A DNA stretch of 64,000 nucleotides from Trissonchulus latispiculum (Eukaryota; Nematoda; Enoplea; Enoplida; Ironidae). The stretch is from assembly GCA_030248195.1 (NCBI GenBank), contig JASAND010030444.1:1-64000 (forward strand). The letters are read 5' to 3'. A model generated the notes under the pieces. That model was given only the letters and a program-made list of their open reading frames with translations, was not told the DNA's origin and did no database searches. Positions 1 to 10,080 of the stretch are shown here, in pieces (the stretch's first letter is position 1; the number at the start of each line of letters is the position of its first letter). The position numbers and the translations under genes were made by a program.

Positions 1-2
1 TG

Positions 3-146
3 ACACAGTTACCTACGTTTAGCATTTCCAACGCGAATGTTAATGTAAAAACCAATCGTCCGGAAATGAATTCTACAGTGCTTTTCACGTTGCTTTTGTG
101 TTGGATTTGTTTATTATTTTATGAAATACGCTGTGCGACTTATTAA
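3..146 (+). other. Open segment with one hydrophobic stretch, unassigned
   Basis: Frame 3 is open from the window edge to a TAA at 144-146. It includes an ATG at 66 followed by a strongly hydrophobic run (FTLLLCWICLLF). It could be the last exon of a membrane protein lying to the left, a signal-peptide exon, or chance. No good splice donor follows and it does not obviously join the ZP exon at 716. I do not recognise it. Confidence 0.2.
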
Positions 147-199
147 AAGCATAATATTTGCGAAAAACTGAAGTGATTAGTGCGAAATTTTTCATTTTG

Positions 200-470
200 A
201 TTTTCTCATAAATGCTGGGACCAAACTCGCTCAAATTTTGCATGCACGTATATTTGACGGGTACGCAGGGGCAACTTTTTTAGTTTTTGTTTAAATCGTA
301 TATTCCGTGAGATATTGACTTTCAAAGTTTTCGAATATTCATAAAATACTCAAAACTGCATAAATCGAATAACTGAAAAACTTGCCCCTGCGTTATGTTC
401 ATTTACGCATTTGTGCCAAATTTGAGCTAATTTCATTCAGCCGTTAATGAGTGATAGCGTTTTGAAAATT
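200..470. repeat. Degenerate palindromic (foldback) element
   Basis: The stretch around 200-295 matches the reverse complement of about 372-470. The best-preserved core is GCAGGGGCAA at the inner left against TTGCCCCTGC on the right, and flanking blocks such as CTCAAATTT also pair. The arms are diverged, so this is an old non-autonomous hairpin element. It occupies the non-coding stretch before the ZP exon. Confidence 0.55.
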
Positions 471-715
471 TCAGCTTATCCCTCTTATGTAAGACGCAAG
501 CCAAGCACCGGATTATTCAAATTATAAATATTGTTAGCATTTAGCAACAGCTACCTATGCTGAAAGTTTGAAATAGATTCGTTAGAAAATAAACTCAGGA
601 GAACCGTTCCCGGTAATGCAAGCGCCCCCTTAAGGTCTTAACAGCGTTGCCAGTATGCAAAAACGTAACTAATACAAGAAATGATAAGAAATAATAGGAT
701 AACGTTTCATTCTAG

Positions 716-1262
716 ATACGCTCTTGTTGGACAATCAGTTTATCATTTATGGTCCTGTGAGAGTGATAACTTCGAATTCTTTTGTATTTTCATTCATTCC
801 TGTTTCACTGACAACGGAAAGGGAAACCGGGTGAATTTGGTAGATTCCAACGGATGCTCTCTGGACATCCACTTAATTCCGGATTTGGAATATCTCTCTA
901 ATCTTATGGTGGGACAGGAGAGCCATGTCTTTAAGTATGCCGATCGCTCGAAGATGATCTTTGAGTGTCAAATCGCTATAACTGTCAGACAGAATTCGGA
1001 AGACAAATGTCCTCGACCCGACTGCTCAAATCGATCCAAGCGAGACCTCCCGATGAACAGTACAATCGATACCGATAGAAGCTTGCAAAATCAGATGGAA
1101 ACGGAAAATATCCGCAAAAGTGAAACAGTTTGCATCGGAAACACTGGATTATTTAGTGTTGCACTTAGTATTGGAATTTCCTTGATTTTACTTACTTGGC
1201 TATTTGCTTCTCTCTTTCAGATGCGACAGCGAAGACAGAGAGAAAATGTTTACAATCATTGA
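716..1262 (+). CDS. ZP-domain (cuticlin / dusky-like) protein, C-terminal exon
   Basis: This is the C-terminal part of a zona pellucida domain protein of the type that builds apical extracellular matrix and cuticle in ecdysozoans. The exon is preceded by a good acceptor (TTCATTCTAG, AG at 714-715) and enters with the last base of a codon. It reads VYHLWSC, then IHSCFTDNGKG, LVDSNGCSLD, GQESHVFKYADRS, FECQIAITV and CPRPDC, with the conserved Cys spacing of the ZP-C subdomain. RSKR|D follows, a furin-type site usual in secreted cuticlins, then one transmembrane helix (about LFSVALSIGISLILLTWLF) and a short basic tail ending in TGA at 1260. The ZP-N half must be encoded upstream, outside the window or unrecognised. 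Insect dusky/miniature and nematode CUT proteins are the closest families I can name; the paralogue is undecided. Confidence 0.85.
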
Positions 1263-1295
1263 ATTTATTAATACAGATAAGACAGGATCAATAAT

Positions 1296-1301
1296 AATAA
1301 A
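1296..1301 (+). promoter_or_regulatory. Polyadenylation signal of the ZP gene
   Basis: AATAAA lies 34 bases after the TGA of the ZP exon and before the repeat at 1309, so the 3' UTR is probably very short. Confidence 0.5.
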
Positions 1302-1308
1302 GTGAATC

Positions 1309-2108
1309 TTCAGTAGTTGATATCTTCAGTAGTCAGAATTTCATATGTCAGAATTTCATTAGTCAGAAACTATCTTTTCAAACTTTCATTAGTCAGAATT
1401 TCATTAGTCAGAGTTTTGGTTTTTGAAATAATAGAAGTTGAATTTTCATTTGTCAGAATTTCATTAGTCAGAATCTCGTTTGTCAGAATTTTGCAAAAAA
1501 AGCAATTTTCTTCCTGGCGCAAAGTCTAACAAGATGGCTGATCTTGATGATAATTTTATAAAACGATTTCTAGTCGACACAAATATATGTGTCTTGGCTC
1601 TACCACTAGTAACAAGTAAAACTTTCTTTTCAAAAGGGTTCCCCAACAGCTGGGTTGGTTCCGCCGACACCTACCTACATCTTACAGACAGGACATGACG
1701 ATAGGCTGTATCGTTCGAATTCTAAAAAAATCAGAATGGTCAAGAGTACGTAATAATTGTTTTATTATGTACTCTTGCTATGGCGCAAATCATCAAGTGT
1801 CTTTTCGGGGAAGAGTTAAGAGCTACAAAAGAGTTGCTTTTAGCTCTGCTCTTCTCTACCCCCCCTACCCTACTTGCTTTATCGGGAAAGGCCCTAAGAC
1901 TGTGCAGCAACGTGCAAAATTTTGAAGAAACTAGGAAAATAAAATTCTGACTTACGAAATTCTGACTAGTAAAATTCTGACTTATGAAATTCTGACAAAT
2001 GAAAGGTCAAGTTATATTATTTCAAAATTTAAATTCTGACTAATGAAATTCTAACTAACGAAATTCTGACTAATGAAATTCTGACTAATACGATTCTGAC
2101 TGATGAAA
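1309..2108. repeat. Foldback element with minisatellite arms (TTTCATTAGTCAGAA)n
   Basis: The left arm (about 1309-1495) is a run of degenerate 15-base units of the form TTTCATTAGTCAGAA. The right arm (about 1945-2108) is the same unit in reverse complement (TTCTGACTAATGAAA). About 450 bases of unique sequence lie between. Short open frames across the arms are periodic translations of the repeat and not genes. Confidence 0.8.
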
Positions 2109-3574
2109 GTAGACGGTTAAAGTTAGCAATAGATAGGACTAGGAAACTTTCACGGTAGAGTTGGGACCGGTTCCACTAGAACCGGTTGGAACCGGAACCG
2201 GAACCGGAACCGGAACCGAATCGGAAGGAATTTTAGAACCGGAACCGCAACCGGAACCGGTATGATTTGGAACCGGCCGGTTCCACTCTTAAAAATGGAC
2301 TTGAGCTAATTTTTTGCAGGAGTTTAAATTTTTCAAAAACTGGAATTTGTGGTTGCCATTCAGTGTTGCCATTCATATTATCTTTTTCAAACTAGTGACT
2401 GAAATTGAAACTAAAGATTTAGTTTGAACTGAAACTAAACAAATTTAGACCTGAAGGCGAAATATGTAGGATGAGACTGATAATAATTAAGAATTTCAAA
2501 CTAAACGTGAAATGAAGGTACAATTATTGGCACTGAAACTGAAGCTGAAAGTCCATAGAATAAATTTAGAGCCTAAACTGGAAACGACATAGCTTCAGCT
2601 TCCACTGAAGGTGACACAAACTCCCCGCTTCCCCTTTTCAGTTGATCGAGGCACGTTTCAGCTTTCGCTGAAGCCGAGGCATAGAATTAAGAGAAATTTC
2701 AAATATTTCTTTGACTCAGCATTAGTGACATTATCCCGTCTGAGTTAAGACAAAAATTAAATGTTAAACATACTTGAAAAATTAGGAACATGTATTGCAA
2801 GGAAAAAATTCTACTTCCTTTATTCTGGAATTTCGTAATTTTTTGTTTTCATGCTTCTGATTTTTCAAATTTTGTTAAGTAATTTTGTGTGTTTACCAAA
2901 ATGCAGTTGTTAAAATGTCTCTAAATTAATTTTAACGAATTTTTGAAATTTTCTCTTCTAAAATTCCAAGTGTAATTGATGAAAGACGGACACTTTCGTT
3001 CAGACGTAACCGATACGGGCGCCGAATGAAAACTTTAACCAGCTTACATATCTGAACATTAACCTCATAGAAAAGATGAGAGCCCGATGGGATGTAGTCG
3101 GAAATTGAGTATATCTTCTCAAAAAATTGGTAAATGGAAGGTGGTGTTGTCAGCACGCAAGATTGAAGCAATATTTTTTAAAATGTAGTAAATTTTACAG
3201 GAGTAGAAAACTTCGAAAGTGGAGTACTTATTTTCCCATTTTTAAGCTATCGGCATCTGAGACGAAAGTCAATCAAAGTTCAAGTAATGAACAGCCTGTT
3301 GAAGTAATCTGTTAGCTATTTTGTTTAATCAAGCGACTGTACATTTCTTCGTTAAATATAACTTTAATATATATGTTCTTTTTTCCAATTTGGCTTTCAG
3401 CTTTTAAATATTTTAAATGCATTTAAATTTTTTGGAAACTGTTTGCTTCTTTAGAGACACTGTACTCTTTTTAAAGAAATAAAAATTTAAGCTCCAGTAT
3501 ATCTTAATTCTCTTCTCAGCACGTTTTACTGAAACGTTGTGCAGTTTACAAGATTCTGTTCAGAAGGCGCTGTC

Positions 3575-4010
3575 TAGTGTTGTTCACCGGCCCAATTTTT
3601 CGTGGGCCGGCCGACGCCGGCCGGCCCAGCTCGCGACGCCGGCCGGCCGACCTGTACCGGCCGGCCGGCCGACCGGTGGCCGCCGGCCGGTGACCGGCCA
3701 ACGGGCCGTGGGCCGCCGGCCTGCGCCCGGCCGGCCGGCGGTTTCACCGGTCGCACCGCCCCTCCCCGGCCGGCCGGCCGGCCGGTGCCACTTTTCACCG
3801 GCTATCCAAAATACAAGTAAAAATATAAGATATTGACAGGTTTGAAGGCACCTTTAAGGCAATACGCCGCAGAAACTGTCACTGGCCGGCCGGCCGGCCT
3901 GTATTTGGTCGCCCGGCCTGTCACCGGCCGGCCGCCCGGCCTGTATTTGACCGGCCGGCCTACTCTGGACCTGGGCCGGCCGGTCTAGACAAGGCCGGTG
4001 CATAACACTA
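3575..4010. mobile_element. hAT-2, GGCCGGCC-rich hAT-type MITE
   Basis: A 436-bp element begins TAGTGTTGTTCACCGGCC, ends GGCCGGTGCATAACACTA, and is flanked by perfect 8-bp duplications GCGCTGTC (3567-3574 and 4011-4018). The second hAT-1 copy has the empty site with a single GCGCTGTC. The body is almost entirely GGCC/CCGG words. Arg/Pro/Gly-rich open frames here are by-products of that composition. Confidence 0.9.
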
Positions 4011-4026
4011 GCGCTGTCTGCATGTA

Positions 4027-4877
4027 GATGCACAGTAGAATCTCACCGTTAATTATCGAAACAATTTGCTCGACCATACTAAAGTTTTAATTTTTTTACA
4101 AGTTTTAATGTTTGTTGTGCATATAGTAACAGCATTTGTAATGGTGTAAAGTTGGAAGTGTACGAACAACCAAACTTTACGAGTGGGAAACTGTGCACAA
4201 GGGTAACGTCGAACCTGGAGGAGATGTAGTTCCAGTCGACCCAACTAACCTCGCCAATAAACCTAAGTGAATCTTACCGAATGGAGTTTAACCACCGATG
4301 AAGAGCAAAGATGCACAGTAGAATCTCACCGTTAATTATCGAAACAATTTGCTCGACCATACTAAAGTTTTAATTTTTTTACAAGTTTTAATGTTTGTTG
4401 TGCATATAGTAACAGCATTTGTAATGGTGTAAAGTTGGAAGTGTACGAACAACCAAACTTTACGAGTGGGAAACTGTGCACAAGGGTAACGTCGAACCTG
4501 GAGGAGATGTAGTTCCAGTCGACCCAACTAACCTCGCCAATAAACCTAAGTGAATCTTACCGAATGGAGTTTAACCACCGATGAAGAGCAAAGATGCACA
4601 GTAGAATCTCACCGTTAATTATCGAAACAATTTGCTCGACCATACTAAAGTTTTAATTTTTTTACAAGTTTTAATGTTTGTTGTGCATATAGTAACAGCA
4701 TTTGTAATGGTGTAAAGTTGGAAGTGTACGAACAACCAAACTTTACGAGTGGGAAACTGTGCACAAGGGTAGCGTCGAACCTGGAGGAGATGTAGTTCCA
4801 GTCGACCCAACTAACCTCGCCAATAAACCTAAGTGAATCTTACCGAATGGAGTTTAACCACCGATGAAGAGCAAAGA
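4027..4877. repeat. Tandem triplication (about 283 bp x 3) across a hAT-1/LTR junction
   Basis: Three nearly identical 283-bp units start at 4028, 4311 and 4594. Each joins ~117 bases of hAT-1 to the first ~166 bases of the LTR. I see one substitution between copies (AACG against AGCG in the third). The duplication therefore happened after the LTR inserted, and recently. The same 63-codon open frame on the - strand recurs in each unit and is not a gene. Confidence 0.95.
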
Positions 4878-5888
4878 CTCAAGTAGTAAGAACCTACCCC
4901 AAATTTGCTGAAATGTACACGCTTAAAAAGACTATCTACCGACCCAACAAATCTCAGAAAAAGTCTTACCTACCGAATATACAAGCTAATACAAAAACCT
5001 AACTAAGAAAGACACCCTAAAATGAGACCACATTTACTGTAAAATACGTGCTGGACAAAGGGGCGAACCCCGAAAAGCGTACAGAAATTTTTGAATAAAC
5101 TACAGTGTATAGAATAACCTAACTAAATAATAAACCAACAATAGAGAAGTAACGTACAAGATACAGAATAATTTCTACCAAACAATAACACTACAATGAA
5201 TAAACTACGAGAGACCTAACCAGGTAAAAAGAGAACCTAAACTTTCAGAGAAATTTTAAAGAACTTCATAAAGTTTTAGAGAGAAGAATAAGAAGAGAAC
5301 CTACTTCTAAAAGAAAGAACACAAATTAATAGCCCCCTACAAGACAGAATAATGACAATTAAGTGGCTCTACAGGGTCACCCTGGAGCTCACAGAAACTT
5401 AAGGTGGTACCCACTTTAAGTTATATTATAAAAGAGAAAAGCACAGCAAATAAATAGGGTTTGGGGAGACCAGTTAAATTTGCACACGACCACTCAGTAA
5501 GAAAACGAAAGACAAGACTGAATAAATTTTGAGACGTCTAAGGAGAACTAGTTTTGCGAAAATGTGGAAGAATCTGATTGGATGAATTTGAGACCCCCTT
5601 GAAAGACGGGATACTGGGAGAGGCTTCTAGAGAAAATAGAGGTCTTAACAGCGCCACCTATTGACTAGGCTGGCTGACACACATATACGTATTTTACACA
5701 TACGCACACAAACACATCTCAACTAGGAAACTTTCAACTAAATTTCAAAACACAATTTTAACATAAATTTCACACATTATAAATTATTTTCAAAATACCA
5801 TTTCTAATATTATTTCAATCCCAAAATAAATTCAAACACACACACACATTAATATGTTAGAGGACTGACGTCACGCCGCCTCATTACA
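4711..5888 (-). mobile_element. Solo LTR of the giant Gypsy-like family
   Basis: After removing the tandem copies, a 1178-bp LTR remains that starts TGTAAAGTTGG and ends CTCATTACA on the + strand. It is flanked by the 4-bp duplication ATGG (4707-4710, original copy 4141-4144, and 5889-5892). hAT-1 sequence continues on both sides, so this is a solo LTR left by recombination. The first ~767 bases match the LTR next to gag at 24811-25577 with only a handful of differences. The strand given is that of the gag-bearing copy. There is no gene inside. Confidence 0.85.
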
Positions 5889-6153
5889 ATGGAGCAAACT
5901 CAAAGTAAGGCAAAAACTTTAAAATTCAAAGTAAGCAAAAAAGTTTAACCCAGTTGGGTATTATCGCATTGCGTATTCCAATTGTTTTGCAATATTGCTT
6001 TATAATTTTGATTGTATAACCCTTGCTGGGAACGTGCATCCAATATTAAATAATGTTAAAATGTAACTACGAATTTTGTACTTGGAACCGGGAACCGGCA
6101 GCTAGAACCGGAACCGGAACCGGTTTTGAAAATTGGAACCGGTCCCAACTCTA

Positions 6154-8421
6154 CTTCACGGGCCTGAAGTTTTAGGTCCTACCCGTCCCGGCTATGGCGG
6201 GGCACGGAACCATGACATTAGAAACAATTCTTATTCATATACTTTCTTATTCCTTTGAAAGATCTTTGTTGCACAAGGCATACTCGATAATTTAGCCAAA
6301 TAGGGCCCCGCTTACCGCCCGAGCTCCTGCGAGGGACAACATAACCAAAAAGTAGTTGAAAATTTAAACTCTGAAAATTTTTGACGAATTTTTGGTAAAT
6401 GGGTCTCACAACGTACGTACGACAAAACCGAATTATATTACATAACAAGTTATAAAAACAAAGAAACTAGCGAAACCTGACTAAATAATGTGCCAAAGTT
6501 AGGGCTGACTTGGCGTCAGCGGACTAGTGACGACCAGCTAGAAAAATGCGCTTGGGAACTGCCATTATATTGCCACTGGGACGGTGCGCAAGTGGGGAAA
6601 AGACCAAGTCCTCCAGCCGTCACGGCGAGGTACAAGTACCCATAAAAAGAAAACATTATGAAAACGAGAAAAGAACTGGAATGTCAGCTTCATGAGGGCA
6701 TCTTCAGGCTAAGGTACGGAGGTAACCTCTCGCACAGCTCACAGAGCGCAAATTTCGGCTGGGTGGGAGGTTGGGCCTAAGCTCGATCGACTACTTCACT
6801 TCCCTTCGGATCTTCCACAAAATTTAAGAACCAGAAAGGTTATTAAAATAGGTTAATTTGGTAGAATTTAGAATTAAGTAAATAAATCCCAGTGTTTCGC
6901 GCAAGGTTAGGAGTAAGTTTATGGAGTCTTTAGGTAAAATATAAGTAATTAAAATTAAAGATAGGACTACAAAGTAGTCCAAAACATGCTTAAGCATGTA
7001 TAAGAAGAACCAAAAGGGTACAAAGAAGTCCCCAAGTACCCTCGTGGCACTTATGATATTAAATAAAATTAAATTAGGGGGGTTAAATGGAGTCTAGAAG
7101 TTAACTAAAACGCGAAACACCGGTTAAAATGTAAGTAAAAGTCCTATAAAAGAAGAAATTAAATAAAATTAAATTAGGGGGGGGGGGTTAAATGGAGTCT
7201 AGAAGTTAACTAAAACGCGAAACACCGGTTAAAATGTAAGTAAAAGTCCTATAAAAGAAGAAATTTTGTAGAAGATCCTCCCAACCGCGCTGCAGGCCCT
7301 AGAATGAAAGGGGCATATAAGTCGGGAGCTACTTTGGTGCACTGGAGAGGGACACAAAACTGACATTGAGATAAAATTTTACCTATAAAACCAAACAGTG
7401 GGTACGTTAGGGCACGAACAGTTGGGACTACTAAATCAATTAAAATAATTTTGATAAAAAGTGGCGGCAGATGAGGGGAACTATAGGACCTAACTGGCAC
7501 GTCACGCGTCCTCTGACGTTAGGTCAGGTAACAGGGAGTGACAAAACTACAGAACCCGCAACACGAATCAAACCCGTTAATAAAAACTGCAAAAATAAGA
7601 AAGAAATCTTCAAGAAAAGAATGAACCGTGGTTTAGTAAAATTTTTGAAAGAAACTTTGGTTAGCTGATTAAAATATACATAATACGTACGTAAAGCTAT
7701 ATATGATATGACAAGAATTATGCAAGTAGGACCACAGACAAAAATCACGACAAGATGCATAAAATTTTGGTTAAATTTTTAAAATAATACTCAAGAAAAA
7801 GGTAAAATGGTAGTATATAATTAAGAAACTTCTAAACTTTTAAAAGAATACTCGGAAAAAGGTTAATTTTTAAACATTAGCAACACCGCAACTAATAAAA
7901 TATGACAAGAGCATACACATATTAAAGCAGACATTTATATACTAGTCCAAATGTCAAAAATAGGAAATCGTCTTCATTGGAGGGATATATACAGTAAACG
8001 TCTCTATCGTAGTACTGGTAAAAATCTTTGGGAAAGTCAAAATGTTGAGCAAATTGAGTCACAAGCGGGTCGTCACATCCGGTAAGGCAATATTTGAGTA
8101 AATTAAGTCCAAGTAGGGAAGTCTTCATAATTTGAGCATAGAAATTAAGTCCAAAATAAGGCAATATAGGCATAAATAGGGAAAGTCACAGCCAGGGAAA
8201 ATAGGATCAGCAAATAGAATATATATAAGTCCAGATAAGAGCAAGTCCAGTCCAGTAATATAATGTCCAATAGAGGAAAGTCAAATGATGGGATGATGAG
8301 GGATAGGAACCTCCGCCATAATGATATACCTCCGCCGTTATGATGAACCTCCGCCGTTATGGTGATGAAAGGACTTAGAAAATAACCGTCACGATTATTA
8401 ACTTGATCTGAGCCGGACAGC
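6154..8421. other. Non-coding tail left of ORF C; no 3' LTR seen
   Basis: About 2.2 kb, A-rich on the + strand, without a credible gene. It holds a tandem duplication of about 100 bp (units from about 7058 and 7158, differing in a G-run length) and three copies of a ~20-base ACCTCCGCCGTTATGATGA-like unit near 8310-8365. I found no match to the LTR at 24811. It may be the 3' non-coding part of the giant element with its 3' LTR deleted, or unrelated flank. Confidence 0.5.
7058..7265. repeat. Tandem duplication of ~100 bp
   Basis: Two adjacent copies of a unit beginning ATTAAATAAAATTAAATT and ending in CCTATAAAAGAAGAAA. The second copy carries a longer G run. Confidence 0.9.
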
Positions 8422-10080
8422 TCAGAAATCGAACCATAAGGGGCTGGAAGGATCGATTGGCAGGGTGGAATGGGCGCGATGGGCGTTGGCGGGATCATAG
8501 TAGACCACGCCGATGCAAGGGTAGTAAATATTCCGCTCTTCTCCGGGTGGTGCTAAGCCCGCTATAAATTCACCCGTTCTGTTAGGCTGCAATCGTAACG
8601 ATGCAGCTCTCATTTCCGGGGGCGGGTAATCCGTCCCAAAGAACGGTGGGGCGAGTTCATCGTTTTCCCATCTCGCAACCGCATGGTCGATCCGTTTACG
8701 GATGACTGCCATAAAAGCGTCGTAATCCACCGCGGACAGCGGGGTTCGCGCTTCCCAATCGTCATAAAAGTCCTGTGGACCGCCCTGGGTAAACCAAAGC
8801 ATAATTTCCGTCCAGTATGACCCATGGATCGACATCCCGTTGAACCAATTGGTTCTTTGGAACCAAGGGTCAAACTGCTCTCCGGCCATGTCCTCAACAC
8901 CTCGTACCAAGACATTGGGAGGTAGTGCCGGTTTGAAGCCCCAAAACGTCTCGCCTGAGGCCTCACCATACAATGCTGCGGGATGTCGCAACATATAGCT
9001 ACGTAAAGCAGCTGACTGATAAAATGTCTGCCAGTGCAGGCGTGCCATGGTACGGACCTGGTATCCGCCTTTCCAATTATCGACAAAGATCCGTTGCGGT
9101 TCTGCCTCTAAGCGGTCGCGTACCGCGACTTTGAGAGCGGGGCCCGGTCGATTGAAGTCGCTGGTGATGAAGTTCAGCGTGTCCTCGTCGTGAGCGAATT
9201 CCGTTTTGCGATATTGGTAGACGTACTCCGGTAGCGGGAACGTAATGTCCGGGACCTGTGGTACATTTATGCCCCCTTCGACTGGGTGCATACACGAATT
9301 CTGACAATCCTGTCGAAAGTAGGGTACCAAGAATTCCCGTTCCGGTACCACGTGGAGTCCCTCCACGGGAGGCTGATACCAGTACCAGTAGGCCTTCCGT
9401 ATGGCCTGCATACGGTCGACGATCTGTGTTGCTGCGCACCAAACGTCACGAAAGGCGCGAGATTTTGACTTGGTAAAGAAATGCTCGTACGGAGACATTT
9501 CTGGCACGCATTGCTTTAATAAAGCTGCGTGTCCCCAAGCTGCGGAAGACGCAATCGAGAACAACGGAACTTCTGGTTCTGGATCTTCTAAGGTTGAGGC
9601 ATCAATGGCCTTGAATGTCCAACTGACCATTACACCGGTACCGTTCGGGTTGGCGTCAACGTGGGTTTGAAAGTACGGCCGTAGTGCCGGGTGATCCTGT
9701 TCCATGATATGTTTAATCTGGGTCATTATCTCCGTTGTCATAGAAATAGGTTCCTGACTACGTTGTGGGAACCAGCCCAATGTCGCATTGCGTAACGCCT
9801 GCAACGTAGGATGGGGGTGGTCAGCCCCGATGCCCGTAGGTAGCTGCGCCCCATGCCACCGACCGCGAAAATCCTGCCAGTACACTGCCGGATCTTCTAT
9901 CCCCAGGTGTGCCACCTGATCCGGAAAGGGCTGTTGAGGGTTAAAGGCAAGGTACGAAGGCTGAGCATGATCCTGCAATTTGCTCTGGCCCCACTGTGCA
10001 TGCTTCGCCAGAATGTACTGCTCGTGTAGAATTTCTCGAAAGGATGGAAAATTATTCGCATTTCTCGACTCTTGCGATTT
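8422..10080 (-). CDS. ORF C of the giant retroelement, unknown protein
   Basis: This frame is open from the codon after the TAG that ends ORF B down to TGA at 8422, about 552 codons. It contains no ATG near its start; a TTG at 9978 is merely an arbitrary near-start. It is in the same frame as ORF B, so it is either the readthrough end of one long B+C protein, a part joined by splicing, or a piece cut off by a nonsense mutation. The protein looks globular and is rich in Trp, Tyr, Phe and Pro (for example AYWYWYQPP and WFQRTNWFNG). It has no transmembrane segment or signal peptide, so it does not look like an envelope glycoprotein. I do not recognise a family. The composition matches ORFs A and B and differs from the AT-rich flank. 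Confidence 0.6.
   Translation of the reverse strand, partial: KSQESRNANNFPSFREILHEQYILAKHAQWGQSKLQDHAQPSYLAFNPQQPFPDQVAHLGIEDPAVYWQDFRGRWHGAQLPTGIGADHPHPTLQALRNATLGWFPQRSQEPISMTTEIMTQIKHIMEQDHPALRPYFQTHVDANPNGTGVMVSWTFKAIDASTLEDPEPEVPLFSIASSAAWGHAALLKQCVPEMSPYEHFFTKSKSRAFRDVWCAATQIVDRMQAIRKAYWYWYQPPVEGLHVVPEREFLVPYFRQDCQNSCMHPVEGGINVPQVPDITFPLPEYVYQYRKTEFAHDEDTLNFITSDFNRPGPALKVAVRDRLEAEPQRIFVDNWKGGYQVRTMARLHWQTFYQSAALRSYMLRHPAALYGEASGETFWGFKPALPPNVLVRGVEDMAGEQFDPWFQRTNWFNGMSIHGSYWTEIMLWFTQGGPQDFYDDWEARTPLSAVDYDAFMAVIRKRIDHAVARWENDELAPPFFGTDYPPPEMRAASLRLQPNRTGEFIAGLAPPGEERNIYYPCIGVVYYDPANAHRAHSTLPIDPSSPLWFDF

Larger units (their letters stand above)
2156..6153. mobile_element. hAT-1, non-autonomous hAT-type element (copy 1, with nested insertions)
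   Basis: Both ends carry the inverted repeat TAGAGTTGGGACCGGTTCC. The element is flanked by an 8-bp target duplication, TTTCACGG at 2148-2155 and CTTCACGG at 6154-6161 (one mismatch). Eight-base duplications are the mark of hAT transposition. Many GGAACC/GGTTCC words follow the ends inward. No transposase frame is present. Once the insertions at 3575-4010 and 4145-5888 and the tandem copies are removed, the remaining ~1.8 kb lines up with the clean copy at 60618-62460, which proves the insertions are secondary. Confidence 0.88.

Noticed and set aside
3537..3836. Arg/Pro/Gly-rich open frames on both strands
   Set aside because: They translate the GGCCGGCC words of the hAT-2 MITE. All frames are open because of composition.
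4053..4810. Three identical 63-codon - strand frames
   Set aside because: Same tandem unit repeated; no ZP, RT or other motif, and no gene context.
4027..4877. CRISPR-like or satellite array
   Set aside because: Three direct 283-bp units without spacers, explained by tandem duplication of a transposon junction in an animal genome.
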